This document shows, piece after piece, positions 9,384 through 20,844 of a stretch of 64,000 bases of DNA (the first letter of the stretch is position 1; every line of letters begins with the position of its first letter). This DNA comes from Batillaria attramentaria (taxonomy: Eukaryota; Mollusca; Gastropoda; Batillariidae). Below the pieces are notes generated by a model. It had not been told where the DNA came from, searched no databases, and was given only the letters and a program-made list of their open reading frames with translations. Made by a program: the position numbers and the translations under genes. Location of the stretch: contig JACVVK020000085.1 in the NCBI GenBank assembly GCA_018292915.2, forward strand, positions 677,001 through 741,000. Reading direction: 5' to 3'.

Positions 9384-10239
9384 TATATAACGTCCCCGTC
9401 TGCTATGCAGATTTTAAATCTACTACTGCAACTTTGTTTTAATTATTGTTGTTAAACGTGGCTTTCTGTGGTTTGTTTTGTTGAAAGAAGAATAATTATG
9501 TGAAGTCTGAAAGTTGAACTCTGTGAATGTGTGATTGTAAATTATTTATACAGATTATAAAAAAACCCAACCCAAAACCATCAACCCAAAAATCCTCACA
9601 TCGTTAGTCAGTAGCAATAAATTAATTATCAATCTTTTCAGTTGTTTAGCACAGTGCAATATGGAAGACATTGTTGTTACTTTCTTATGGGTTAAAAAGA
9701 AACAGTAAAATCGGTTTTGGCTGACAGGAATATCTCACCGACAAGCTTAGTAAAAACACAATGTCAGTTCAGATACTGGATATGTATTTTTTCAGAAGTC
9801 AGACGATTCTCTCAGTTAGTATAACGATGTTTGTGTTTAGTGAAGTGCAGACAGGCAGCTGAGTATAATTTGCTCATTGTGCATGTATGTTGAAATTCTG
9901 TCGTTGTAAATTCCTTCGTCGCCGCAATTTTCACTTCAAAATCCTGCCACGAGTGTGTGTGTCTATATTTATAATAATGTGTTAAACTTTGGTTTTTAAA
10001 CATGCTTGCCATGAGAACGTCATCAAAGCATTGAAGTGATCATCTGTCTCGATTTTCGTGAATGCGCGTACATGTATCCTTGTTTTTCGAGCATTCCTTT
10101 TTTTGTAAAAATTGGTTGGAACTGATATTTCTTTAGCTTGTTTTTGTTCGAAGACAAGCGCAAATGTCTGATTTGCTGCCGGACACCGTCGGTTCCTGCC
10201 AAAAGTGTATCATGCAAGAAAAGCGTTCTTTCTTCATTT
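9384..10239. other. No feature recognised
   Basis: AT-rich sequence. I found no exon, repeat family or RNA gene that I can support here. Confidence 0.5.
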
Positions 10240-10400
10240 GGGGAGCCGGGGTGGTCGAACGGTAGAGCGTTGGACTTCTAATGCTCGGGTCGTGAGTTCG
10301 ATCCCGGCTGGGGCCAAATATTTGTGCTGGCTTTTTCATCGTTGCCCCGTCTTTGATATCACCCTATGTGGTGGAAAAGGACGTTAAAACACCCACCCAC
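10240..10400 (+). repeat. SINE-R, full length, near-consensus
   Basis: Plus-strand copy starting GGGGAGCCGGGGTGGTCGAA. The A box is TGGTCGAACGGTAGAGCG. The anticodon-arm region TTGGACTTCTAATG matches what I recall of tRNA-Arg(UCU), and the B box is GAGTTCGATCC. The tail is CCACCCAC. It is flanked by TCTTTCTTCATTT and TCTTACTTCATTT (10227-10239 and 10401-10413). It differs from the copy at 53075 by one base over the first 140 bp. Confidence 0.93.
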
Positions 10401-10489
10401 TCTTACTTCATTTTGTCTGTCTTTTAATCGTCAAGCGCTCTTGTGATGCGATACATTACCCACTCCTTTTCAAACCTTTTCGTGTTTCA

Positions 10490-10497
10490 CAAATAAA
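10490..10497 (+). terminator. Possible polyadenylation signal AATAAA
   Basis: AATAAA at about 10492 is followed by a T-rich stretch (GTCGTTTTTCATCTTC). It could end the plus-strand membrane-protein gene. No terminal exon was linked to it, so this rests on the hexamer and context alone. Confidence 0.3.
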
Positions 10498-10739
10498 GTC
10501 GTTTTTCATCTTCATGGCATTGGACTGTACACCATGGATACTGAGTACTGTATGCTTGTCGTTTGCGTGTGTATGTGCCGTAGTGTTCTTCGACCCGCCA
10601 AAGTTATTGCTTAATCGAATCTGATTTCAAGTATATTATGCTTCAATGGCCAACTATTAAAAAAGAAAAAAGAAAAAAACCATACAAGTGTTGGAAGACT
10701 TTTTTTCCCTCTGCGTTTTGGAAGATTCTTTGGCTTTGC

Positions 10740-10740
<1 letters not shown>

Positions 10741-10787
<47 letters not shown>

Positions 10788-10798
10788 GCGTGCGTGCG
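10741..10798. repeat. (GT)n microsatellite
   Basis: GT run with GTGC variation at its right end. Confidence 0.95.
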
Positions 10799-10998
10799 CT
10801 TGTCCATTCCTTGGATTCCCTTCCGCGTGCATCCGTTGGTGCCGCTGACGATTCTTTGGATTTGCCTCTGGTGGTTGCTTGCCGCCTTTGACCAGAGACC
10901 GACATATCCACTCCTCACCATAAAAAACGACACAGAACTCAGATTGGACACTTGCAGTATGGGCAATTTTACTGACTTTCCACACGAACCAATAACAA

Positions 10999-11058
10999 GA
11001 GAGAGCGAGAGGGACAGAGGAGAGGAGAGAGAGAGACTGAGAAAGAGAGAGAGAGAGA
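10999..11058. repeat. (GA)n-rich microsatellite
   Basis: Interrupted GA/GAGAG repeat. A short CT tract follows at 11219-11231. Confidence 0.85.
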
Positions 11059-11271
11059 AAAGACAAGATGGGTGATCAGGACAACATCAAAATAACATTC
11101 AATAAAATATATGCCACCTTCTTGTATAGTTTGTCATCAAAACAGTCAAGTATAACCGAAAACAGATTTTTTTTTTGTCTTTTCCTTAAAATTATCACAA
11201 TCGCCAGAGATAATAACCCTCTCTCTCTCTCTTTCACAGCTGCACCGCCTGTCCTGTCCATTTGCCTTTAA

Positions 11272-12370
11272 GCCCCAGAAAACAAATCACAGGAAAATTG
11301 CAACGACCAACTTTCGACACATAATTGTACTTGTTAAATAATCAGGTTAACTTGGATTGGTGAATCAAATGAACACAACCATGCGGAACAGAAACAGCAT
11401 TATACAATACATTTACATCGAATACTAAACGAGTTGTCGAAGGATATACAATGACTATCAACATGAGCGAGTTTCAACCCGTACCTGATCAGCGGAAGCG
11501 AGTTTGAAACGGTCCCTAAAGCGAATTGGTTACGGGTTCTGAAGTCGCAAGTGTTGGTAGACATGGTATCCTCTGTCCATGAGCTTAGCATTTCATTTTC
11601 CCTTCTTCTCTTTTTTTTTTTTTGATCGTAAAGGCCGTCTCTACGAACAAGAGACCATTCTTCACTGGAAATGCAACTGAAGTGGTTTCACAAATGTTAA
11701 ACCTACGTCAGAACGTGAAGACAACGTCACGGCATGACGCAAGTCCGCCGTCAGCATCATTCAGCGTGAGAGTCGAATGAGACAATGATTTGATTTTCTG
11801 CATCGCTCAATCTTTGTGCTGTAACCTCTTACGTGGATTTCGACTCCATCCCGGGCGGACACTATACTGCACGCAGAATTTCATCTCTCACAACATACTG
11901 TGCGATACGATTTTTCGCTTCCTGGATGTCACCTCACTGGCAGAGTAAGAAGTCTGTATTTCAATACAGGTGTAGCTGGGAAACACAAATGCTTGACTAG
12001 CAGCCAAAAACAACAATTGTAAAATACACACTTGGGGGAAGAAGGAATGTTCAAGAAGTAACAGAGGTACTGAGAATCGACCGAATAGACTGAACTCGTT
12101 GAAATCAGACTAAAACTAAAGAAAAAAAAAAGTATTTCATTGACAACTGTTTATGAGACATTGTAATTCTCTTTTCAAGCCGAGTTATACACGATTCCTC
12201 TTCGTGCACAAAATACTGAAGATATAGTCTCATACAGTTTGCACTGATTTGCGATATGACAGAACAAACCTGTATTTTCCCCCTGGTTTCCATTTGCAAT
12301 TATTTTCAGCAAATACAGGATTGTTTTTGTAACACAGCTTTTTCGTCATTCTCAAAAGCGTCCAACAAAG
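11272..12370. other. No feature recognised
   Basis: Mixed sequence with short A/T runs. No exon, repeat family or RNA gene could be supported. Confidence 0.5.
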
Positions 12371-12372
12371 CG

Positions 12373-12373
12373 C

Positions 12374-12435
<62 letters not shown>

Positions 12436-12440
12436 ACGTG
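12373..12440. repeat. (GT)n and (GC)n microsatellite
   Basis: GCGCGC, then GT at 12375-12421, then a GC/GCAC run. Confidence 0.95.
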
Positions 12441-13908
12441 TGTACGCTTGTGCATAGCGCGCACGCAGCTGTACATGCACGCAAACTCCTGGATGCATGC
12501 TCCTACATCTCGCAAACGTTTTGATTTCAGTTTTGTCTGTAAAGCAGACTGAGAAACACCCTATCAAAACAACTCTAAAAAATATCAATAATAACAAAAC
12601 AGATCAGCTGTAGGAATAAACGATTAATTTAAAAGAAAACCTCAACTACTTAATTATGCAGCACATGAACTATAGGTATTTAAATGCAAATAAACGAAAA
12701 AAACCGACATCTTATCACAGGCAGTCCTAGAAAGTACAAACATAAACTACGGAATGTGGACCCATAAAAGAAATCGCTACTGAAACACACTGTAGTGTCG
12801 AGCTCAAATTTTCTTCAAAACTGCAGTAAACATTAGTTTGTTGACCTTTGAAATAACCAGGTCGTAAAATTCAAATGAAGGCCATAATTATTTGACAAAA
12901 ATCTTGGGGCTCACAAACACCCGCTGGAGATGTGACACTCGTCAGAATTTAATTTTATGCACCAAAGAACTGTCTTTTTTTGCCCAAAGCAACTAAAGAC
13001 TCGAACAGTGTCCTTTGCACAAGAAAACTGAAGAAAATTTGAAAGAACTTTCTTTGTTTTACTCATGTAAATTCAATTTAACTCTGGTCTATATTTTCCC
13101 GGGCGGTCTGACAATAAGTACAATTCCTTAAATACTTGTTCACACTGACTGCCTTTAGTGGACAATCTGGGGATTCTGAGACCAGACGAGGGTAAGAGAA
13201 CCCACCCTCACTAACTGAGACTGTAGTGCTCAGTTACCTGAGCCATCAGGAACCTCTAATACGGGGCGGGATCAACAAGGGGTGAGTGGCATGCATTCTG
13301 CTTTGGTAACCTTTCCGCAGATTTGTTAATAACCGATTAAAGGAAGTTAGTGAGGTAAAAGGGACCATGCATCTTGCGTAATGTGCCGTGGCAGTGTGTT
13401 TGCATACACCAGTTTGAGATTCTGTGTACCGACAAAGTAAGCCAAGTTCCTGCAGAAATCTTGCATCCAGTCGGTCAAAGTCTGCTCAAGTCTTTAAAAA
13501 AAAAAACACCCCAACAACCCCAGTATATTTCTATAGGTAATAGTTATGACTCGTCTTGATGTTTTCAAACACAAATAACCGACTGGCAAGTCTTAGATGA
13601 CTTAAAACATTTTTGTTGTTGTTCATAAAATCTGGTTTTATCAGAAATCTCCCCATGCTGCAAGTTTTGCATCTGCCAAAGAACGGACACCTGAGCAGTG
13701 TGTTCCTACAATGTCAATTTTTGTTTCACCTTTGGTAGAATCTCAGAAATATCCGGTGGGTCTTTCTATTAAATTTGTTCATTACTTTATCAAATGGCAG
13801 GTCTGAAAAATTCGCATAAAAGGGTGTCTACCAAAATTAAACAAAACGGAAAAACGGGGATGGGGGGAATAACACAATACTGGAAAAGGTGAAGGATGAC
13901 GGACAACA
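12441..13908. other. No gene recognised
   Basis: AT-rich sequence downstream of both convergent genes. Nothing beyond simple A runs could be supported. Confidence 0.5.
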
Positions 13909-13909
13909 T

Positions 13910-13952
13910 CCACACACACACACACAAAATCAGCACAGATTTTACAGAAACG

Positions 13953-14024
<72 letters not shown>

Positions 14025-14032
14025 GCGCGCGG
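13910..14032. repeat. (CA)n and (GT)n microsatellites
   Basis: A short CA tract at 13911-13925 and, after 28 bp, a GT tract at 13953-14030. Together they form a potential hairpin. Confidence 0.95.
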
Positions 14033-14695
14033 ACGCACACAGACAGTAAATGTTTAAGCATGATAGCTTATAGATTCACATCACAGAACTGAAACAAAAC
14101 TGATGACAGATGGAGTAGAATACAAAGATTTCTTCGAGCACTGTGCTGTTTTATAACGAACATGTAGTTGTTGAGACTATTAAATAGCATCCCCAAACTT
14201 AAGATTTTTTAAAAAGAATATCTTGACAAAGCACAGCGGCCAGTTATATTACCATACATTTTTTTTTTTAAATAAGGAGACAGATTTTTTTAACAACAGA
14301 ATCTACATGAAGAAAGAGTCACCGTATTTGACACACTCACAAATAACTGTGACACTCAATGCATGATGATGCAAACAGCAAAAAGGGGGATACATATACA
14401 TTCAACATTGCCACTAAGAAAAACAAAAAGTTACATGATCCACATAATTTGGTTCGTAATCCACCAAAAGAAGTCGGTAACCTCATTCTCTTAATTCTAC
14501 AACTGCGATCATAACTTTACTTTACTCGACTAGAAAACTTTATAATCCTGTTTGACTCAGTCACATGAATGTTATCAGTACTGTATTTACTTAAACCTCT
14601 CAGCTATCTATCATGCGCACAGTGTTCCAAGATTAGGCTACGTTATTTAGGATGGGAGACAGACCGTTGCCAACGTTACAACAGTGCAATTCATT
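14033..14695. other. AT-rich sequence downstream of the phosphatase gene
   Basis: No exon or repeat recognised. It might include distal 3' UTR if the gene uses a later polyadenylation site than the one at 14696. Confidence 0.4.
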
Positions 14696-14877
14696 TTTAT
14701 TCTGGCATGACTGGTGAAACAGACGAGGTGACACACTAAAAATAGCTGCGTTCAACTCTTGTCAGCAGCTGTATCCGAAGACCGGTTCAAACAAGGGGTC
14801 GCCAGGTGTCTGTTGTCCAAGGTCAAGGTCGGCGGGGGATGTCCTGGTTGCCATAGCAACGGGTGAGGTGCGCTTGC
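14696..14877 (-). terminator. PTPRN: 3' UTR and polyadenylation signal of the PTPRN-like gene
   Basis: The complement of TTTATT at 14696-14701 gives AATAAA on the minus strand, about 180 nt after the stop codon at 14878-14880. It is the first canonical hexamer I see downstream. The cleavage site cannot be read from sequence alone. Confidence 0.5.
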
Positions 14878-14949
14878 TCACTGGGGCATCGCCTTCAGGA
14901 TGGCGTGGACCTCGTCAGCCACAGCGGACAGGGCAAACTGGAACTGCTC
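14878..14949 (-). CDS. PTPRN: PTPRN/IA-2-like receptor phosphatase, terminal coding exon
   Basis: 72 nt encoding EQFQFALSAVADEVHAILK then AMPQ and TGA. The acceptor is TACCTTCCAG at 14950-14951. The sequence is very close to the C-terminus of vertebrate IA-2 and phogrin, which end in the same helix and PQ. It lies in phase 0 after the exon at 15398-15536. This helix closes the phosphatase fold on the cytoplasmic face of secretory vesicles. Its end marks the protein's C-terminus, so no domain is missing downstream. Confidence 0.95.
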   Translation of the reverse strand, partial: EQFQFALSAVADEVHAILKAMPQ

Positions 14950-15118
14950 CTGGAAGGTACCATGCCAAGAAAAGCTTGTAATACCAGCAGGTGCTCCAGA
15001 AAGTTTTCAAAACACTAAGGACGCAAAAGAAGCACTGCAGCATACCGATAAACAAAATGAAAATAAAAAATGAATTTCAAATCGTATTCCAGCAAGAAAG
15101 AACTAAAGTACCCTGAAA

Positions 15119-15214
15119 AACATCGAAGAAAAAGCGGGGAGAGGGGGGGGGGGAGAGAAAAAAAAATAAAAAAGAAAAAGAAGAAAAGAACGATGAAGAA
15201 AAAAAAACAAAACA
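15119..15214. repeat. Purine-rich low-complexity tract
   Basis: A/G-only sequence with a G run, in the intron between the last two phosphatase exons. Pyrimidine-rich in the sense of the transcript. Confidence 0.8.
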
Positions 15215-15397
15215 GGTTGATTGTGGCTACAAGCTGTAAATTTTGCGAAGTATGTTTCACCCCTCACATGCCCGATCAGTCTCAACATCCGTTTCTTTCC
15301 AACAAATCCGGAAATCTGCTGCCAGAGTATACCGCTCATCCATACCTTACGTGAAGGTCAGTTAGTTTGTATACTCTGATTTGCAGAAATCGCATAC

Positions 15398-15536
15398 CTT
15401 TGTCTGCACCATGTTCATGCGTTGATCTCGGATGTGTTCGAGGGTGGCAGCCATGTCGATCTCCTTCGCGCCCTTTGCCATGCGGTTGAGGACCATGTCG
15501 ATCAGGGTGTAGGTTCCGCTGCGTCCGCAACCGTCA
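15398..15536 (-). CDS. PTPRN: PTPRN/IA-2-like receptor phosphatase, exon with the P-loop arginine
   Basis: 139 nt, acceptor CATTCCAG and donor AAG|GTATGC. After completing a split codon it encodes [19 protein letters not shown], then [20 protein letters not shown] and ending VQTK. This is the second half of the Cx5R phosphate-binding loop, followed by the helix and Q-loop region. In standard PTPs the loop reads HCSAGVGR[ST]G. The Asp after position one of the loop is characteristic of the IA-2 family and is associated there with loss of normal phosphatase activity. The Cys in place of Ala two residues later is unusual. AKGAKEID and DQR are IA-2 hallmarks. Confidence 0.97.
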
Positions 15537-15701
15537 CTGGAATGGAGTGTATCAGTCGTTAGTGCCCACCAAAACAATGGTAAAACGTTTTTGCGGTTTA
15601 AACATCACTGATGTTTTGTGTGTGGCAGGTGTTAGTCTTTGAGACACTTTTGCAACTCCTTCCAGTTGTGGTGAAGTTGCAGAAAAGCTTGGACGGTTTT
15701 C

Positions 15702-15764
<63 letters not shown>

Positions 15765-15772
15765 GAGAGAGA

Positions 15773-15834
<62 letters not shown>
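15702..15834. repeat. (GT)n(GA)n compound microsatellite beside a splice donor
   Basis: GT run to about 15762, then GA run to 15833. On the transcript strand this is (UC)n(AC)n, beginning about nine nt after the donor of the exon at 15843-15896. Confidence 0.97.
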
Positions 15835-15836
<2 letters not shown>

Positions 15837-15842
15837 ACTCAC

Positions 15843-15896
15843 TTGCAGTGGACCACAATTGGGCAAGAGCCTCCACGGAAGGACTTGTTCACTTTC
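15843..15896 (-). CDS. PTPRN: PTPRN/IA-2-like receptor phosphatase, 54-nt exon carrying the active-site Cys
   Basis: Acceptor GTCGTGCAG, donor TGCAA|GTGAGT. It completes an Arg codon, then encodes KVNKSFRGGSCPIVVHC, and ends with two bases of the next codon. AA joined to T of the following exon gives Asn, so the loop reads HCNDGCGRSG, where the vertebrate IA-2 proteins have HCSDGAGRSG. FRxKVNK-x-RG--CPI-VHC is diagnostic of the family. The exon is exactly 18 codons and both ends split a codon in the same phase pattern, so skipping keeps the frame while deleting the cysteine. Confidence 0.95.
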
Positions 15897-15904
15897 CTGC
15901 ACGA

Positions 15905-17545
15905 CACACAATTTATTAACAATTCTCAGCAACACAAACTGCATTTCACTATAATTTCATCGTTGTACTTCCTATGAAAATGTGCAGCAAATTTATCCTG
16001 TACTCATTTAAAACAAAAAAAATCTTGTCAGCCTGTGAAGAGGTAGCTGGTCCAAAAAACACCGTTGCCCAAAAGCCAAAACGGCCAAATGAATTCGACT
16101 CAAACCAGCGCATGCCACACAAGGCATTTTCGATAAATCCTCAACTCACTGGAGAACCATCAATATCACGCACAGCCACCCTTAACCAGGATGAAACAGC
16201 CACCTCCAAGAAAGGAAACTTTTTCAACTGATAACTACGTGCAATATGGCCATTTGGAAGGTTAACAGTCCACAGCACAGCTTCCAAACACTTCAAACCT
16301 AGCAAGACACCCCCACCAAAACCCCCAAAACAACAACAGCAAACTTGATGAAAATTTACACCTGTCTGGCAGGTCCACCACTGCGTCCACTTTAAATAAT
16401 CTAAAAACTACATATAGTGATTGTAAGTATAGCATACTGATTACATATGTGTGTGGTGCAGTGTATATTCTTTAAAACAGTAAAAGATTAACCAGTTTTA
16501 GTTTCATTTCATTTCAAACTGCAGTGTACAAAAAGCTCGATGCTCGATGCGCTCGATGTCTTCGTCTTGTCTGGACGTCAACTTTTCTTTTTGTAGACAA
16601 ATAAATCTGAGCAGAGACATAGGAGAGATTTTAGTCTCTTCAGAAACGTTAGTGGCTGTGAAGTAAGTTTTATTTTTATACTTCACCCCCCCCCCACCCC
16701 CACAAAAAAGACAAAAAAGAAGAAGGCTGAGACTGGGGGGGAGGTGGAAGCAAGGCAGGGGGTGTCGGGGGGGGGGGGGGGAGCGGACAACACATTTTTC
16801 CACGATGCCAAAGCCAAATTGACTTTCCTGGGGACGCGACTGCCAATTACTGTCAAGGAAAAGACTGCCGTAGGCTTCTGCCCGTTTCCTCCTATTGATT
16901 CTTTCACTAATGAATATTCTAGAAAGCACACCCCCTTTTCTTGTTAATCTGGCCTGATTTATGGTCGTTGCGCCGGCTCAGGGTAACAAAATGGCCGCGA
17001 CGCACATACTTGCGATGTAAATTGACGGCACAGAGCATCTGAAAGTCTTGGGCTTGAATCAAATTTTCCAACAAAGACTTGAACCAGTTAGGGTTTTCTA
17101 CAAGCAGGACCGAGTTTCACAGTGCAGAACGAGTGAGGAAAATTTCATTGACACTGCTTTCTTGGGTCGTGAATGGGTAGTTTGGTTAGTTAGATGGGTT
17201 TGTCTACATCAATCACACAGGTACAATTTTAACACTAATCTAAGGAGGCCAACGTGATATCGACGATGCATGCTTCAAACTGCACAGTGTAGTTCAAATG
17301 TACTAGACGATGTGCTGCAGCCTTCAGAGGCTGCTGACATAGTGTTCGGTAATGTTTAGCCACAAATCACCTTTACCTCTGCCATTAATGTTCTCTGCCA
17401 TTAATGTATCATTTTTACTCCTCGTGTTCATATGGGCCAAATGGCCTGCAAACACTGAATAAATCCATAACTAACATTACTACGACATCCTGACAAACTT
17501 TTGTCATTCTGAACACCCAAACCCGTATTTTAAATGTTGAGCAAA
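15905..17545. other. Intron sequence, no repeat family recognised
   Basis: Part of the 3.4-kb intron between the exons at 15843 and 19340. It contains C and G runs near 16685 and 16765. The open frames across the intron show no splice signals or conserved motif. Confidence 0.5.
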
Positions 17546-17559
17546 CTGAATGCACCAAT

Positions 17560-17900
17560 TTATTTGAGCAGTCAAAAACACTCCCAAAACGAGAAAAGCT
17601 TTGACTCTAAACGACCAAAGATGAATTTGTGACATACTAAACAAGAAGTCTAGTGCTTGAAATGCTAGGTAAACTGTACCAGAGACATACACGTCTATGA
17701 ATGTACACACCAGAGTATCTGAGCAGCCAAAATGAGAACATCTTCGAAACTAAATGACCCATGATAAACGTATTTCATACTAAACATGAAGACCAGTGTA
17801 TAAAATGCTAGGTAAACTGTACCAGAGACATACATACATATGAATGTGCCTTTTAGTGTACACACCAGATTATCTGAGCAGCCAAAAACACACAAAAGAG
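17560..17900. repeat. Tandem duplication, unit about 165 bp
   Basis: Two diverged direct copies share ATGCTAGGTAAACTGTACCA, GAGACATAC and TGAGCAG.CAAAA. It lies in the same intron. Confidence 0.8.
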
Positions 17901-19339
17901 GAGGACGGACATCCTCGGGCCCAAACGACCCCCAAAACTGTCACCGACATAATGAAGACATGCCTAGAACGATTAGTCACGACGACCTCAACATCATCCA
18001 CCTCCATCAGCACTACCTCCACCACCACCATCACCTCTGCCACAAGCTGTGAGTTGAAATTTGTTAGACGAGTAATTATTCAAGGCACGCAGAGCAATAG
18101 AACCGCAGCAAGACGCAGCATGGTGTTAGCCGGGAGCACCCCCCTCCCGATCACTTTTGTGACTATGCAATTTGTCCACAATACAATTGCTGAATCACAA
18201 AAGCTGCCCAGGAAAGGGGGGAAATGATTAGTACAGCAGTCCAGCCAGAACAAGCAAGCGAACAAGCAAGTCAGTCGGTGCAAATGGGGAGAAAAGCCAC
18301 AACCTCCTAGAACAACTTGGGCATAGCAAACTGTTCACTGCAAAAATGAAATGCCAAGCAAAATCTCTCAACTGCAGCCAAACCAGAGCAAGTTATCAGT
18401 GAGGGAAGAAATCTATCGTACCTGCACATGCCAAGTATGTGCAAGACAAAGACACCGTCACGTCACTTTCCAAGATGGCAACTACAGTACCAAAACATGC
18501 CAGTAAGTTAGTCTGTCTTGTACAAGATAATGCAACATTCGATCTTGTTACACTTGCAAGGTGAGAACATAAAATCACTGATGTCATCAGGTACAGGAGG
18601 TGTTACAGGATATGTTAGGAACTAATCTTGTAAAGGATTAACGTTCTCTTCACCAAAACAGCGTAATTCGTCTCAGCATGAATCTCACCACCAAATCTGT
18701 ATGAATGGTAGAACTGGTATCATCTCCCTTTCGTCCTGTTTATAATGTGTTCAGGTTAATGTTTTTTTTCAGGTGATCAATACTGCTAGGTTGATGATCT
18801 TTTTGTGCATTATGCTTTACAAGGTATTACAAGGCAGTTTATGAAAGGAGGAAGGGGGAGGGAGTTAGCACAAGAACAGCTCTTTGAACGTCGAATAAGT
18901 ACGATGGGAATACAGTTAAGGAACATATAAAGAAATATATAATCATTAATGTACGATTCATAACATGCGAAATAATGATTTTGTCATCATAAATGTATGG
19001 AAAAGAAGAAACTGACAGCTATTTTACCGATAGGTATCAAATCATATCTAATCACTTGAAATACTTAGCAAGAACACCACTGGTAGATCTTACATACTTG
19101 TCAAGTACTAGCGAACAGTGCACAGTGTACGAAACAATTTTAAAATGCAAATGAACTACCAACATCTTTTTAATTTTAATTTATTTAAAAAAAAACTTTT
19201 AAGACAAGCTGTGCATACATTCATCTAGCACACATGATGCAGTTCTACGTTCATGGTATTTGAATTGCCAAAAGCCGTTCTAGCAGTGACTGGCTTTATA
19301 TTCAGGCATATGTACTGCCTAGCCAACTGGCTGTCTGAC
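17901..19339. other. Intron sequence, nothing recognised
   Basis: Trinucleotide-like CACCAC/TCATCC patches near 17995-18035 only. No exon or transposon signal. Confidence 0.45.
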
Positions 19340-19506
19340 CTGCGGAAGTCGAGGAGAGCCTTCATGGATGGCGGCACAGCGAGGTGGGGCCAGGTGAGGA
19401 AGTGGAACTGGGTCACGGTGCGCGTCTCGTTGGTCTGCAGGTTCTTCAGGTAGAAGCTACGCACAAGGTAATCATCACACCAGATGTGCTCCGACACGAG
19501 GTGAAC
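19340..19506 (-). CDS. PTPRN: PTPRN/IA-2-like receptor phosphatase, exon with the WPD-loop region
   Basis: 167 nt, acceptor CATTGTCAG, donor CGCAG|GTCAGA. It encodes [39 protein letters not shown], then [16 protein letters not shown]. Apart from the loop it is nearly identical to vertebrate IA-2/phogrin. The position of the general acid (WPD in active PTPs) reads WPH. Vertebrate IA-2 also lacks the Asp. Histidine here, with the altered Cys loop, predicts a pseudophosphatase or an enzyme of altered specificity. Confidence 0.97.
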
Positions 19507-19596
19507 CTGACAATGGAAACAACACGTTAAGTCTCTTCATGTTCGTCATGAGTTCTGAGGGGGGGGGGGGGGGAATGCCAAATGAGTAGACCTACA

Positions 19597-19728
19597 CTAG
19601 GTCCTCTGGACAAAGATCATTTCAGTACCAAGCCCCTGTGATTTGGAATTCTCTTCCCGAGTGCATTCGTAATGCACTGATCTGATTTGCTTGATTTCAA
19701 AGGGCAGCTAGGTGTGTGTGTGTCAGTG

Positions 19729-19808
<80 letters not shown>

Positions 19809-19895
19809 TGAGACTCTTATTAGTTTAGACAGTAATTGTGAAGCGCCTTGAGCTCACCTTGTGGTGATACTGCGCTATATAAGAATGCTATAATC
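19597..19895 (+). mobile_element. LINE 3' end with a (GT)n expansion
   Basis: The plus strand encodes a degraded LINE C-terminal signature, GQRSFQYQAPVIWNSLPECI, around 19615-19680. The 3' UTR then contains a GT tract (19713-19808) and a terminal AAGCGCCTTGAGC...GCGCTATATAAGAATG block. That GCGCTATATAA ending recurs at 22268. The protein frame is broken by stops. The clade (CR1/L2-like) is inferred from the motif. Confidence 0.65.
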
Positions 19896-20099
19896 ATTAT
19901 TAGTATTTTCCTTTTTGGCCATTGCGACCATTGTCGTGACTGCGACTTCTACTAGTAGAGCAATATGACTTTCTTTGGCCTAACGCTCATAATAATATAC
20001 TTGTACTACACGCCGGTCGACAAAGACACTAGGAGGTAGCAACCAGTCCGAGCTCTGTTGTTGGTCTTCAGTCCGCAACCAATAAATAAACGTGGTTTG

Positions 20100-20510
20100 C
20101 TCAGTAGGCGGTGCCGCTTCTACGTAAGTAGAACACTACTATACGCCAACCAGAGTCACTGACCACAATGGTTTCAGATGCTATACTGTGTACCAAGTGG
20201 CGGATTTTGATGCACGGATTAAACGCATTCGATTTAAAGTTTTCCACGGCGTTGCTGACTGCCTGACAAACGTATTGAGACTTTGAAGGGGGGGGGAGGG
20301 GGGGGGGGGGAGTGAGTGAGTTTTTAGGGCATAAAGCTGCGCAAGCCACAAAGACTAATTCGCGGTTGAGTGTGCCTGCACTACACGAAAAAGACGAACA
20401 CGTAACGTTGGACAAAGGATGCAAACTGGTCTACGGGGCGGTATAAATCCAGGACATGCAGGAGACGCTGCACCTTCATGCTAATTTCTCGGGGGGGGGG
20501 GGGGGGGGGG
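20100..20510 (+). repeat. Dispersed repeat R1 (copy 1)
   Basis: Blocks AAGCCACAAAGACTAATTCG, GATGCAAACTGGTCTACGGG and GGAGACGCTGCACC recur in the same order at 43715-43985. A related fragment (TAACGCCGCGCAAGCAACAA) is at 50985-51030. G runs interrupt this copy at 20287-20309 and 20490-20511. Type of element unknown. Confidence 0.7.
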
Positions 20511-20699
20511 GGCGGAGGAGAGGTCTTAACATACTCTACGAACACGCATATAATTGTTTTTGCTCAATTAATCTCATCAGAATCACAATACCACTGATCT
20601 CGTCAGTGAAACACTCTACTCTTCATCACCAGATAACACATTTACCCCTTTATTATTTATACACCCATCACCATCACGTCACGCCAAGATTCTCTGCTA

Positions 20700-20795
20700 C
20701 ATTCAACACCCACACATAAAATTCACTCTGACATCTGATACCCCACGCTGCTTGTAGCCAGCAACACAGACATATCCAAGTCGGCAATCATGGCA
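20700..20795 (+). repeat. Dispersed repeat R2 (copy 1)
   Basis: Shares TTCACTCTGACATCTGATAC, CACTGCTT/CGCTGCTT and GCAACACAG with 22067-22155. These are direct copies of about 90 bp. Confidence 0.7.
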
Positions 20796-20844
20796 CTCTC
20801 TCCGTCAGCACTGCAGCGGCAAACTCCCCTTGTCAGTCTCTCAC

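Noticed and set aside
10240..10320. tRNA-Arg gene
   Set aside because: A and B boxes and an Arg-like anticodon arm are present, but the acceptor stem does not pair, the same unit with a fixed body is repeated across the window, and target duplications show a SINE.
11236..11271. Possible terminal exon AAPPVLSICL-stop after a (CT)n tract and CAG
   Set aside because: The phase fits, but the acceptor is a by-product of a CT microsatellite and only ten residues follow.
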